From positions 124,001 through 188,000 of the forward strand of contig JAUSAZ010000073.1 of assembly GCA_030652255.1 (NCBI GenBank): DNA of 64,000 nt, read 5' to 3'. How positions within the stretch are numbered: position 1 is the stretch's first letter; each line of letters opens with the position of its first letter. The position numbers and the translations under genes are program-made. This DNA comes from Myxococcales bacterium (lineage in GTDB: Bacteria > Myxococcota_A > Polyangia > Polyangiales > Ga0077539). The notes under the pieces were generated by a model. The model was not told where the DNA came from. It made no database searches and saw only the letters and a program-made list of their open reading frames with translations. Below are positions 43,442 through 52,065 of the stretch, in pieces.

Positions 43442-43693
43442 TCAGGCGACCTTGTCGGTGCGCTGCTGCACGAGGTCGACGAGCTGCGCCACCGTCGCGA
43501 TGCCGACGAGCTGGTCGTCCGGGATCTGGATCTTGAACTCGCGCTCCATGCTCCCGACGATCTCGAGCATGCCGAGGGAGTCGATGCCGAGGTCGCTGAT
43601 GGGCGTCGTCTCGGTGGGCAGCGGGATCTCCTTCTCCGCGACCTCGCTGGCGATCCGGCGGAAGGTGTTGATCAGTTCGTCTCGTGCGATCAT
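43442..43693 (-). CDS. Acyl carrier protein 2
   Basis: The 83-residue protein has ISDLGIDSLGMLEIVGSMER with the modified Ser at residue 39. Together with the ACP just downstream it forms a tandem pair, probably one transcript, which is divergent from KAS/KS-like/oxoamine-synthase genes. Two carriers could serve the two ketosynthase partners or a starter and an extender unit (inference). ATG 43693 is used. The frame upstream of it is not ACP-like. Confidence 0.88.
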   Translation of the reverse strand: MIARDELINTFRRIASEVAEKEIPLPTETTPISDLGIDSLGMLEIVGSMEREFKIQIPDDQLVGIATVAQLVDLVQQRTDKVA

Positions 43694-43777
43694 GGCGGTG
43701 CCGCGCTCCGTGCTGTGGTTCAGGAAGGCCGTGCGAGCGTCGCGGCGCCCCCTCCCGGAGACCCCGCACGCGCCGCG

Positions 43778-43806
43778 TACATCGCAGCGATCGCACACCC
43801 TGTCAA
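43778..43806 (-). promoter_or_regulatory. Weak promoter candidate for the ACP pair
   Basis: A perfect -35 TTGACA (rc of TGTCAA at 43801-43806) lies on the minus strand. The best -10 at 17 bp, GATGTA (43778-43783), is a poor match, so only the -35 is convincing. The leader would be about 80 nt. Confidence 0.3.
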
Positions 43807-43902
43807 GGCGCGCATCCCCCTTGATAACAAGCGTTTCCGCGCGCTCCGGACTGCGTAGCGGGCGTGGCGGTGGGCAGCCCGTTTCGCGCCCCTGAGGCGC
43901 CC

Positions 43903-43932
43903 TTGCTGGCGCGGTCGGCCATCGGCTATAGC
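43903..43932 (+). promoter_or_regulatory. Promoter of the KS/oxoamine-synthase operon
   Basis: TTGCTG (43903-43908) and TATAGC (43927-43932) are 18 bp apart, and 8 nt separate the -10 from the ATG at 43941. The transcript would be nearly leaderless. No Shine-Dalgarno is seen. Confidence 0.45.
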
Positions 43933-43940
43933 GCGCGCCG

Positions 43941-45188
43941 ATGACACCGCGAGTCCTCGTCACCGGGATGGGCGTCGTGAGCTCCCTCGGGCTCGGCCGC
44001 GCCGCGTTCTGGCGCTCGCTGGTCGAGGGCCGCAGCGGCACGTCCACCATCAGCTCCTTCGACGCCACGCGGCTCGGGCGCACGCTCGCGGCGGAGGTGC
44101 AGGGCTTCGTCGCCGGCGACCACCTCACGGCCACGGAGGCGAAGCGCGCGGGGCGCTGCGCGGCCTTCGCGCTGGCCGCCGCCCGGATGGCGGTGCGCGA
44201 CGCGGGCCTCGACGAGGGCGCCCTGCGCAGCGAGCGCGCGAGCGTGGTGCTCGGCACCACCATGGGCGAGGCCGACATCTGCGGTCTGCTCGACGGCCGG
44301 TGGATCGTCGAGGGCCCCGACGCGATGTCCCCGCGGGTGCTCCCGAAGTACGCGCCCTACCTGCTCTCCATGGAGACCGCCCAGGCCTTCGGCTGCCGCG
44401 GCACCGTGCTCACGCTCCCGGCCGCCTGCGCGGCGGGCAACTACGCCATCGGCTACGCGGCAGACCTCATCCGCGCGGGCCGCGCCGACGTGGTGATCAC
44501 CGGCGCCGCGGAGATGCTGCAGGAGCTTCAGTTCGCGGGCTTCGTGCGCCTCGGCGCGGTGGCCCCGGAGCGCTGCCAGCCCTTCGACCTCGACCGCCAG
44601 GGGCTCATCGTCGGCGAGGGCGCCGGGGTGATGGTGCTGGAGTCCGAGGAGCACGCGGTGCGCCGCGGCGCGACGGCGCTCGCCGAGGTGGGCGGCTACG
44701 GCCTCGCCTGCGACGGATTCCACATCACCCGCCCGGAGCCCTCCGGCGCGGGCGTCATCCACGCGCTGCGCGAGGCCATCTGGCGCGCCGGGCTCACCGT
44801 CGACGAGGTCGATTTCATCAACGCCCACGGCACCGGCACCCGGGCCAACGACGCGGTCGAGTCCACCGCCGTGCGGGCGGTGTTCGGCGAGCGGCGCGTG
44901 CCCATCTCGTCCATCAAGAGCCTCATCGGGCACTGCATGGGCGCCGCGAGCGCCATCGAGGCGGTGAGCTGCGTCGAGACCATCAACACCGGGCTCTATC
45001 CCCCCACCGTCGGATACGCGACCCCCGACCCGGAGTGCGACGTCGCGGTGGTCGCCAACGCCGCGGGCCGCGGCCGCGCCGACGTGGTGGTCAACCACTC
45101 GCTCGCCTTCGGCGGCTACGACGCGGTGGTGCTCTTCGCGAAGCCCGACCGCCTCCCCCCCCCCGACGTCCGGGAGGCGCGCTCGTGA
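43941..45188 (+). CDS. Active beta-ketoacyl-ACP synthase (KAS II-like)
   Basis: The 415-residue thiolase-fold enzyme has the complete catalytic set: C163 in LPAACAAGN, H296 in NAHGTGTRAND and H331 in SLIGHCMGAA. It condenses acyl thioesters with malonyl-ACP. Its GTGA stop overlaps the start of a second KS-like gene in the same frame order as KSalpha/KSbeta pairs of type II systems. Other typical segments are TGMGVVSSLG at the N-terminus and GEGAGVMVLE. This is a FabF-type protein in a specialised cluster rather than an obvious house-keeping copy. Confidence 0.9.
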   Translation: MTPRVLVTGMGVVSSLGLGRAAFWRSLVEGRSGTSTISSFDATRLGRTLAAEVQGFVAGDHLTATEAKRAGRCAAFALAAARMAVRDAGLDEGALRSERASVVLGTTMGEADICGLLDGRWIVEGPDAMSPRVLPKYAPYLLSMETAQAFGCRGTVLTLPAACAAGNYAIGYAADLIRAGRADVVITGAAEMLQELQFAGFVRLGAVAPERCQPFDLDRQGLIVGEGAGVMVLESEEHAVRRGATALAEVGGYGLACDGFHITRPEPSGAGVIHALREAIWRAGLTVDEVDFINAHGTGTRANDAVESTAVRAVFGERRVPISSIKSLIGHCMGAASAIEAVSCVETINTGLYPPTVGYATPDPECDVAVVANAAGRGRADVVVNHSLAFGGYDAVVLFAKPDRLPPPDVREARS

Positions 45189-46333
45189 GGCCGCTCGCCA
45201 TCACGGGCCTCGGGGTCTCCTCCCCGCTCGGCCTCGGCTGGGACGCCTTCCGCGCGTCGCTCGCGGCACCGCCGGGCGCCGCCTTCACGACGTCGCCCAC
45301 GAGCTTCAGCGCGCTCCCGCACCCGGCCCTGCGCGTCGCCGAGATCGCCCACTTCGACCCGCGACCCATCGTCGGCGACAAGGGCCTTCGCAACAACGAC
45401 CGCCTCACCCGGCTGCTGCTCGTGGCCGCGCGGCTGGGCCTGGAGCACGCCGGGGTGAAGCGCGACGGCGCCTTCGTCGCGCACGGCCCCGCGGAGGTGG
45501 GCGTGTGCGCGTCGACGGCCTACGGGAGCCTCGAGGCCATCCACGAGCTCGACTCCGTCGCCCGGCTCGAAGACCCGCGGTACCTCAACCCGGCGCGCTT
45601 CCCCAACACCGTGATCAACAGCTCGGTGGGGTACGTGAGCATCTGGGAGGAGCTTCGCGCCCTCAACGCCACGGTGACCAACGGCCCCACCGGGGGCCTC
45701 GACGCCTTCGACGCCGCCTCGCTCTGGCTCGACGCGGGCCGCGCGAAGGCCGTGCTCACCGGCGGCGCCGAGGCGATGTCCGAGGGGCTCTGGCAGGCCT
45801 TCCGCCGGCTCGGCGCGCTCGACGAACACCCCGAGGCCTGGGCGCCCGGCGACCCGCGCTCGGGGGGATTGCGGCTCGGCGAGGGCGCGTGCCTGGTGGT
45901 GCTCGAAGACCTCGCGGCGGCCCGTGCCCGGGGCGCGAAGGTGCACGCCGAGGTGGTGGGCTACGGCGCGGCCTTCGAGCCCGCGGAGGCGTCGGCGCCG
46001 ATGGTGCACGTGAGCGCCGGGGCCCTCGCCCGCGCGGTGCAGGGCGCCCTCGCGGGGGTCGACCGTGCGCGGGTGGCGATGGTCGTGAGCGGGCTCTCGG
46101 GCTACGGGCTGCTCGACGGCCCGGAGCGCGCGGCGATCGCGGAGTCCCTGGGCGAGGTGCCGGTGAGGTGCCCGAAGGCGTGGATGGGCGAGACCCTCGG
46201 CGCGGCGGGCGCGTTCGGGGTCGCGGCGGCGGTCGGCTGGTTGGCGGACGGGCGCGCGGGCGACTGCGCGGTGGTGACGTCCGTGGGTTTCTACGGCAAC
46301 GCGTCGGCGCTGGTCGTCCGACGCCCGGAGTGA
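45185..46333 (+). CDS. KS-like protein without catalytic residues (KSbeta/chain-length-factor type)
   Basis: The 382-residue protein has the thiolase fold but has lost the active site. Where an active KS has the cysteine motif TACAAG it reads TNGPTGG (near 165-171), the AHGTGT stretch is replaced by SGLSGYGLLDG, and the second His loop reads PKAWMGETLGAAG. Non-catalytic partners are known to set chain length in type II polyketide synthases. It starts at GTG 45185 inside the stop of the active KS, implying coupled translation and a heterodimer. Only the start codon relation and motif loss are seen. The chain-length role is inferred. Confidence 0.85.
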   Translation: MRPLAITGLGVSSPLGLGWDAFRASLAAPPGAAFTTSPTSFSALPHPALRVAEIAHFDPRPIVGDKGLRNNDRLTRLLLVAARLGLEHAGVKRDGAFVAHGPAEVGVCASTAYGSLEAIHELDSVARLEDPRYLNPARFPNTVINSSVGYVSIWEELRALNATVTNGPTGGLDAFDAASLWLDAGRAKAVLTGGAEAMSEGLWQAFRRLGALDEHPEAWAPGDPRSGGLRLGEGACLVVLEDLAAARARGAKVHAEVVGYGAAFEPAEASAPMVHVSAGALARAVQGALAGVDRARVAMVVSGLSGYGLLDGPERAAIAESLGEVPVRCPKAWMGETLGAAGAFGVAAAVGWLADGRAGDCAVVTSVGFYGNASALVVRRPE

Positions 46334-46336
46334 GCG

Positions 46337-47563
46337 ATGAGCTGGATTGACGACAAGGCCCACGAGGGCCTGGCGCGGGTGCGCGAGGCGCGCGAGGCCG
46401 GGGTGTATCCCTTCTTCCGACCCTTCGAGACGGGGGGCATCCGCACGAGCGTGGCGGGGCACCACTTCGTGAACTTCAGCTCCAACGACTACCTGGGGCT
46501 CACCACGCACCCGAAGGTGAAGGAGGCCGCCAAGCGGGCGATCGACGTGTTCGCGTGCGGGCTGTCGAGCTCGCGGGTGCAGGCCACCACCACGGCCCAC
46601 GTCGAGCTGGAGGAGCGCCTCGCGAAGTACTTCGGCTTCGAGAAGGCGCTCATCACCACCACCGGGTACCAGGCCATGGTGGGCACGGTGATGTCCCTCG
46701 CCGACCGCGACACCACCCTCATCCTCGACAACCTGTCGCACGCCTGCATCCTCGACGGCACCTTCGTCGCGGCGGGCAGCCCCGGGCGCGCGCCGGAGGT
46801 GAGGTTCTTCAACCACAACAGCGCGAAGTCCCTGGAGCGCGTGCTGAAGACCAAGGAGCGCCCCAACGCGATGGTGCTCGTCGAGGGCATCTACTCGCTC
46901 GACGGCGACATGGGCCACCTCAAGGAGATCGTCGAGGTGTGCGAGCGCTACAACGCCGTGCTCGTCGTCGACGACGCCCACGGCTCGGGCACCCTCGGCG
47001 TCCACGGCCGGGGCATCCTGGAGCACCTCGGCCTCGAGGGCCGCGCCCCCATCGTGGTGTCGACCTTCTCCAAGGTCTTCGGCGGCATCGGCGGGATCAT
47101 CCTCGCGAGCACCGAGGTCATCGAGCTCATCCAGCACACGGCCCGGAGCTTCGTGTTCAGCGCCACGCTCCCGGTGCCCATCGTGGCGGCCGCGGCGACC
47201 ATCCTCACGATGCTCGAAGACGACGGCGTCGCCCTCGTCGAGGAGCTCCAGGCCAACGCCCGCTACATGCGCGGTGAGCTCGTCTCCCGCGGCTTCGACC
47301 TCGGCCTGAGCGACACGCACATCATGCCCGTGATGGTGCGCGACGAGCGCAAGGCGATGATCCTCCACCAGATGCTCTACGACCGCGGGATCTACATGGT
47401 CCCGATCACCTACCCCGGCGTGAAGCCCGGCGAGGAGCGGCTGCGGGTCAACATCACCCGCGGCCACACCCGCGAGGAGATGGGCCTCGCGCTCTCGCTC
47501 CTCGACGAGCTCGGCGGCGCGTGCGAGATCCGCAAGCAGGACCAGGTCGCCCCGGCGCCCTGA
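46337..47563 (+). CDS. PLP-dependent alpha-oxoamine synthase (AONS/KBL/serine palmitoyltransferase family)
   Basis: The 408-residue enzyme has the family motifs FSSNDYLGLTTHPKV, SHACILDGTF, VVDDAHGSGTLG and the PLP-binding K246 in VSTFSKVFGG. Enzymes of this family join an amino acid with an acyl thioester with loss of CO2, giving an alpha-aminoketone. The DDAHGSG variant is closer to AONS/KBL than to the SPT DEAHSMG form. It begins 3 bp after the KSbeta stop. With two ACPs and a KS pair alongside, an acyl-ACP substrate built in the cluster is plausible. The product is not identified. Confidence 0.92.
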   Translation: MSWIDDKAHEGLARVREAREAGVYPFFRPFETGGIRTSVAGHHFVNFSSNDYLGLTTHPKVKEAAKRAIDVFACGLSSSRVQATTTAHVELEERLAKYFGFEKALITTTGYQAMVGTVMSLADRDTTLILDNLSHACILDGTFVAAGSPGRAPEVRFFNHNSAKSLERVLKTKERPNAMVLVEGIYSLDGDMGHLKEIVEVCERYNAVLVVDDAHGSGTLGVHGRGILEHLGLEGRAPIVVSTFSKVFGGIGGIILASTEVIELIQHTARSFVFSATLPVPIVAAAATILTMLEDDGVALVEELQANARYMRGELVSRGFDLGLSDTHIMPVMVRDERKAMILHQMLYDRGIYMVPITYPGVKPGEERLRVNITRGHTREEMGLALSLLDELGGACEIRKQDQVAPAP

Positions 47564-47630
47564 GCCCGCCAACGGCGTCCCGTTCTTGAGCCAGCGTGCT
47601 CGAGACCGTAGCGTCCCCCCCGACGCGCTG

Positions 47631-49913
47631 ATGTCCCCCACCCGCACCATCGTCCCCTGGCCCGAGCTCGCCGCGCTCGGCGCCCTCTTCGTCGCCGTGG
47701 CGGCGTGGAGCGGCGCGGGGCGCCCGGTCGACCCCCGCGGGCTCGCCGTCGCGGCCATCGCGGTGCTGGTGGCGCTCAGCCCCAAGCGCCTCGCCCGCGA
47801 GGGCCACGGGGCGCAGGCGGAGGCCATCGCCGTCGCCGCCGCCCTCGGCGCGCTCTCCGTCGCCACCGTGGTCGCGGGCTTCCACCCCGGCTCTCGCGCC
47901 CTGCGCATCGCGCACGCCCTCGCGTCCGGCGAGCTCCTGGGCCTCTCCACGGTGCTCGCCTTCGCGCAGCCGATGCGCACCGAGTCGCTGCGCCGCGCCG
48001 CCCTCCCGGGCGTCTTCGTGGCCGTCGTCGGCACCGTCGGCCTCTGGCCCGGGGCCGACCACTGGTTCCCCGGCTCGCGCGCGCTGGCGCCGGTGGCCGT
48101 CGGAATCGCGGCGCTGCTCCACCTCGCGGCGCTCCAGCGCCCGGTGGCGCCGGTCGAGCGCGCCCGCTGGATCTACCCCACCCTCGGCGTCGCGGCCCTG
48201 GGGCTCGCCGCGCTCGCGCGCAGCCTCACGAGCGTCGGCGACGGCGCCCTGCTCGCCTGGGCCCTCGGCGTCGCGGCGCACGTCCTCGGCCTGGTGGTCG
48301 GACACTCCGACGCCTCCGCCGCGCAGGCCGGCCCCTTCGCGCGGCGCACCCTCGCCGCCGCCGTGGGCTTCGTCGCGGGCGCGGTGGCGCTGGTCTTCGG
48401 CCCGGGCGCGCCGCTCACGGCGATGGCCATCGGGCTCGGCGTCGGGGCCTTCCTGCTGCCCGTGCTCGACCGCTGGCTGCGCCCCTCGGACGGCCGCCTC
48501 CTCGACGCCTGCGCGCGCATCGGGCGCGGCCTCGCGCGGGCCGAGGGCCTCGACGAGCTCGCCGCCGCGGTGCTCGACCCGCTGCGCGAGGCGGCGCGCA
48601 ACCTCCGCGCCCCGGCGGCCTTCTGGGTGCTCGACGGCGCGCGGGTGCTGCAGGTCGACGTGGCGGGCACGGCCTCGGTGCGCCCGCTCTCCATCGAGTC
48701 CGAGAAGGTGATCGTGACCTGGCTGCGCACGCGCCCGACGGTGGTGTTCACCGACACGTTGCGCCCGCACCTCGTGCGCCGGCCCGAGCTGCGCCCGGTG
48801 GTCGACGCCCTCGACGGCTACGAGGCCTTCGCGGCGCTGCCCCTGTGCGACGCCGAGCAGCTCCTCGGCGCGGTGATCATCCCGCGCGGCGACCGCACGG
48901 CGCCCGCGAGCTTCGAGGAGGAGTCGGCCCTGGAGACCGTGCGCCGCCACATCGAGGGCGCGCTCCTGCGCATCCTGGCGGCCGAGCGCTCGGGCCAGCG
49001 CGCGGCCGAGGCGCTGCGGCGCGAGGCGGCGGAGGCGCGGCGGGCGGACATCGCAGAGTCCGAGCTGGCGCGGGTGGGCGCGCTGGTGGTCGAGTCGACC
49101 TCGGTGATCGCCCTCGGCCCGCGGATGACGCAGTGGATCGCGTACGCCCCCGCCACGCGCGCGCTGCAGGCCGCGCTCGACACCCTCGCGCCCACCGAGG
49201 GCCCGGTCGCGCTGGTGGCGGCGCCGGGGGTCTCGGTGCGCGCGGCCGCGGGTCGGCTGCACCGGCAGGGTCCGCGCGCGGGCCGCGGCCTGGTGGTGCT
49301 CGATGGGTCGAGCGTCGACGCCCGCGCGGTGCTCCCGGTGCTGCTGGGCGACGCCCGCGGCGAGAGCCCGGTGCCCGGCTGGCTGGAGCGCGCGGCGGGC
49401 GCGACGCTGCTCGTCGAGCACGCGGCCGCCCTCGGGCACGAGGGGCTCTCCGCGCTGGCGAGCGCCCTCGAGCGGGGCGTGGCCCGTCGGCTGGGCGACG
49501 AGGTCGCGTACGCCGTCGATGTACGGGTGATCCTCGGCCTGCCGCGCGACCCGGGGGAGTGTGACCTCCCCGCGGCGCTCGGGCGCAGGCTGGCCGGCCG
49601 CGTCGCGCGGGTGCCCTCGCTGCGCGAGCGCGCCGACGACCTCGAGTCCCTCGTGTACGCCGCCATCGACCGCGCGTGCCGCTGCGCCGACCGAAGCCCG
49701 CTGGGCATCGCGCCCGACGCCCTCGCCGCGCTGCGCGCCCACGCCTGGCCGGGGGAGCTACCCGAGCTCGAGGCCGCGCTCGCCTACGCCGTGGCCGCGG
49801 CGCGCGGCTCGCGCATCCAGACCGACGACCTGCCGCCGCTGGTGCGCGCGTCGGTGTTCACCCTCGCGCGCGGCGACATCGATCGCGGCCCCGGCGCGGC
49901 GCTCGACGACTGA
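47631..49913 (+). CDS. Membrane-GAF protein with a degenerate NtrC-type AAA+ domain
   Basis: From ATG 47631 (760 residues) the first 290 residues form about eight membrane helices. A GAF-like domain follows (about 295-440), then a coiled-coil (near 452-486). The remainder resembles a sigma-54 activator AAA+ domain at its C-terminal end: RVPSLRERADDLESLV near 660 and LRAHAWPGELPELEAALAYAV near 705. The Walker A region reads VALVAAPGVSVRAAA without GxxGxGK. No GAFTGA loop is seen, and the Walker B acids are gone (LLVEHAAA). There is no DNA-binding HTH. It is likely a sensor or scaffold rather than an activator. Confidence 0.75.
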   Translation: MSPTRTIVPWPELAALGALFVAVAAWSGAGRPVDPRGLAVAAIAVLVALSPKRLAREGHGAQAEAIAVAAALGALSVATVVAGFHPGSRALRIAHALASGELLGLSTVLAFAQPMRTESLRRAALPGVFVAVVGTVGLWPGADHWFPGSRALAPVAVGIAALLHLAALQRPVAPVERARWIYPTLGVAALGLAALARSLTSVGDGALLAWALGVAAHVLGLVVGHSDASAAQAGPFARRTLAAAVGFVAGAVALVFGPGAPLTAMAIGLGVGAFLLPVLDRWLRPSDGRLLDACARIGRGLARAEGLDELAAAVLDPLREAARNLRAPAAFWVLDGARVLQVDVAGTASVRPLSIESEKVIVTWLRTRPTVVFTDTLRPHLVRRPELRPVVDALDGYEAFAALPLCDAEQLLGAVIIPRGDRTAPASFEEESALETVRRHIEGALLRILAAERSGQRAAEALRREAAEARRADIAESELARVGALVVESTSVIALGPRMTQWIAYAPATRALQAALDTLAPTEGPVALVAAPGVSVRAAAGRLHRQGPRAGRGLVVLDGSSVDARAVLPVLLGDARGESPVPGWLERAAGATLLVEHAAALGHEGLSALASALERGVARRLGDEVAYAVDVRVILGLPRDPGECDLPAALGRRLAGRVARVPSLRERADDLESLVYAAIDRACRCADRSPLGIAPDALAALRAHAWPGELPELEAALAYAVAAARGSRIQTDDLPPLVRASVFTLARGDIDRGPGAALDD

Positions 49914-50039
49914 GAAGGTCAGCACAACCCTGCTGCGCCCCCCGATCCAGCGGTCGGCCGCGCTCGAAATACCCCGCGTATGTCTCGCGCGGCCTCCCTC
50001 GTCTCGGGGTGCTCGCGACGGGTTGTGCTGACCTTCTGA
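49911..50039. repeat. Intergenic palindromic element between convergent genes
   Basis: AGAAGGTCAGCACAACCC (49913-49930) and its reverse complement (50020-50037) are 18-bp perfect arms. The interior is itself an imperfect palindrome (GGCCGCGC/GCGCGGCC flank an AT-richer core with ATAC/GTAT). The left arm contains the TGA stop of the preceding gene. The element can serve as a bidirectional terminator but is larger than a usual one. Confidence 0.8.
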
Positions 50040-50051
50040 GCGCCCGTCCCC

Positions 50052-50768
50052 TCAGTTGGGCAGGTCGCGCGGGTCGACGCCGCCCTTGATCACCCGGAGC
50101 TTCGGGCCGCTGTCCTTGCGGGCGCGCGGCGGCCGCCCCACCGGCACGTTGCCGAGCACGGCGCCGACGAGCAGCCCGACCAGCGCGAGCACCGACGCGG
50201 GGCTGCGCGCGAGGAAGAACCCGAGGCCCACGAGCACCGCCGTGAGGGCGGTGAACTGCCGCCCGGTGAGGGTGACGACGCCCATGAACGACGTCGGCCG
50301 CGAGCCCTCGGACATCCCCCAGGCGGCCGCCAGCATGGCCGTCGCCGCGGCGGGGCCGTAGGCCCGCTGGGTCCAGAAGGGGGTGAACACCGCGCCCACG
50401 GCGATGACCACGAGGGCGGAGACCACCGACGCGACCGCCATCGAGGTCAGCAGGCGCCGCAGCCCCCAGCGGGCCTCCATCGCGCCGCCGAAGAACCACA
50501 GCGTCAGCACCGTCATGAGGAGCGACTGGATGCTCGCCGGGTCGTGCAGCAGGGGGTGGGTGACGAGCCGCCACACCTCGCCGTGCGCGACCCGCGAGGG
50601 GATGAGCACCAGCGCCGTGAAGGGCCCCATCGGGTCGGGGGCCGAGCCGGGGTCGGGCGCGCGGCTGACCAGGGCCGCGACGATCCATAGTCCTCCGAGC
50701 AGCACCGACAGGGTCTTCATCGAGCGCGAGAAGGCGGGCAGGGCGATCTGGACCGTCGGTTCGTTCAT
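50052..50768 (-). CDS. Rhomboid-like membrane protein, probably inactive
   Basis: The 238-residue protein has five to six membrane helices and rhomboid landmarks VWRLVTHPLLHDPAS and LWFFGGAMEARWGLRRLL. Where an active rhomboid has GxSG it reads GPAAATAM, and no second catalytic His is seen in the last helices, so proteolysis is unlikely. It resembles inactive iRhom/derlin-like members, which act by binding. ATG 50768 is used. It is divergent from tolQ and convergent with the pseudo-AAA gene. Confidence 0.7.
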   Translation of the reverse strand: MNEPTVQIALPAFSRSMKTLSVLLGGLWIVAALVSRAPDPGSAPDPMGPFTALVLIPSRVAHGEVWRLVTHPLLHDPASIQSLLMTVLTLWFFGGAMEARWGLRRLLTSMAVASVVSALVVIAVGAVFTPFWTQRAYGPAAATAMLAAAWGMSEGSRPTSFMGVVTLTGRQFTALTAVLVGLGFFLARSPASVLALVGLLVGAVLGNVPVGRPPRARKDSGPKLRVIKGGVDPRDLPN

Positions 50769-50827
50769 GGCGTCTGTGGTCGGGGACTCTGCAACCCGTC
50801 CCCCGCGCTGTCACCCCGTCGCGGCGA

Positions 50828-50856
50828 TTGACACGGGCGACGGTAGGGCGATACGC
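50828..50856 (+). promoter_or_regulatory. Promoter of tolQ-tolR
   Basis: A perfect -35 TTGACA (50828-50833) is followed at 16-17 bp by GATACG/ATACGC, a moderate -10. The start of tolQ is 15 nt downstream of it. No strong Shine-Dalgarno. Confidence 0.5.
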
Positions 50857-50870
50857 CCATCTCCGCCCCG

Positions 50871-51602
50871 ATGAACCATGTGATCTACGGCTTTCTCGTC
50901 ACGTTCCAGCACCAGGCACCGGGCGGGGGCACGGCGCACATGCCGAGCTCCTACGAGCTCGTCGCCCAGGCCACCCTCCCCGTGAAGATGGTGGTCCTGC
51001 TGCTGCTGATCTTCTCGATCGCCTGCTGGTACATCATTGGCTACAAGTGGCTCTACCTCCGCCGCGCCTTCGCGGAGAACGAGGCCTTCCTCCAGATCTT
51101 CGAGCAGACCCGGCAGCTCAACGTCGCCGCCGAGGCCGCCTCGCAGCGCCCCCGCAGCCCCATCGCGGCGATGTTTCGCGCGGGCTACGACGAGCTCCTG
51201 CGGGTGAAGGCCGCGCACGAGGGCGACGACGCGCCGGGCATCGAGAACGTCGAGCGCGCCCTGCGCCGCGCCTTCTCGCGGCAGACCACGGTGCTCGAGA
51301 GCATGGTGCCCTTCCTCGCGACCACCGGCAGCACGGCGCCCTTCATCGGCCTCTTCGGCACGGTCTACGGCATCATGCACGCGTTCGTGCAGCTCTCCGC
51401 GTCGCGCGACACGGCCACCATCGACCGCGTGGGCCCCGGGATCGCCGAGGCGCTCTTCACCACCGCGGTGGGCCTCGTGGCCGCCATCCCCGCAGTCATC
51501 GCGTACAACTACTTCGTGCGCCGCCTGCGGGTCATCACCACGGAGATGGACATCTTCGGCAACGACTTCCTCAACATCGTGCGCCGGCACATCCTGAAGT
51601 AG
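50871..51602 (+). CDS. tolQ: TolQ, proton channel subunit
   Basis: The 243-residue protein has three membrane helices: one near residues 37-57 and two in the C-terminal half. The latter contain TGSTAPFIGLFGTVYGIM and ALFTTAVGLVAAIPAVIAYN, the MotA/TolQ/ExbB signature. It powers TolA by proton flow across the inner membrane with TolR. The tolR start is 7 bp downstream. ExbB is the alternative name for near-identical proteins. The neighbouring tolB supports the Tol assignment. Confidence 0.9.
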   Translation: MNHVIYGFLVTFQHQAPGGGTAHMPSSYELVAQATLPVKMVVLLLLIFSIACWYIIGYKWLYLRRAFAENEAFLQIFEQTRQLNVAAEAASQRPRSPIAAMFRAGYDELLRVKAAHEGDDAPGIENVERALRRAFSRQTTVLESMVPFLATTGSTAPFIGLFGTVYGIMHAFVQLSASRDTATIDRVGPGIAEALFTTAVGLVAAIPAVIAYNYFVRRLRVITTEMDIFGNDFLNIVRRHILK

Positions 51603-51609
51603 CGCCGCG

Positions 51610-52047
51610 ATGTCGTTCTCCAGCAACAGCAGCGGCGGTCCGATGAGCGAGATCAACGTCACGCCCCTCGTGGACGTGATGCTCGTGCTGCTCATCATCT
51701 TCATGGTCACCGCGCCGATGGTCCAGGCGGGCCTGCGGGTCGACCTCCCCAACGCCGAGGCCCCCGCGCTCCCCACCACCGAGACCAAGCTCCGCGTCAC
51801 CATCGGCCACGAAGACGCCGCCAACCTCGCGTCGCCCATCACCATCTGGATCGGGCAGGACCGCACCACCCTCGAGCGCCTCACCGAGCAGCTGCGCGCC
51901 AACGCCATCGTGCAGCGCGACCACGAGGCCTATGTGCAGGCCGACGAGAGCATCCCCTACGGCATCGTCGTGCGGGTGCTCGCGGCCATGCGCACCGCCG
52001 GGGTCGAGCGCCTCGGCATCGTCACCGACCCCCTCAGCAGCCAGTAG
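51610..52047 (+). CDS. tolR: TolR/ExbD, proton channel subunit
   Basis: The 145-residue protein has a single N-terminal helix with the conserved proton-carrying D22 in VTPLVDVMLVLLIIF, then a periplasmic domain (KLRVTIGHEDAAN). It pairs with TolQ. Its stop is 18 bp from the convergent ECF sigma gene, so the tol operon is interrupted here, and tolA and tolB resume after the sigma gene. Confidence 0.9.
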   Translation: MSFSSNSSGGPMSEINVTPLVDVMLVLLIIFMVTAPMVQAGLRVDLPNAEAPALPTTETKLRVTIGHEDAANLASPITIWIGQDRTTLERLTEQLRANAIVQRDHEAYVQADESIPYGIVVRVLAAMRTAGVERLGIVTDPLSSQ

Positions 52048-52065
52048 ACACCGCGCGCCCGGCGC

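Noticed and set aside
49911-50039. Phage or integron attachment site at the palindrome
   Set aside because: No integrase, direct repeat pair or tRNA overlap is present.
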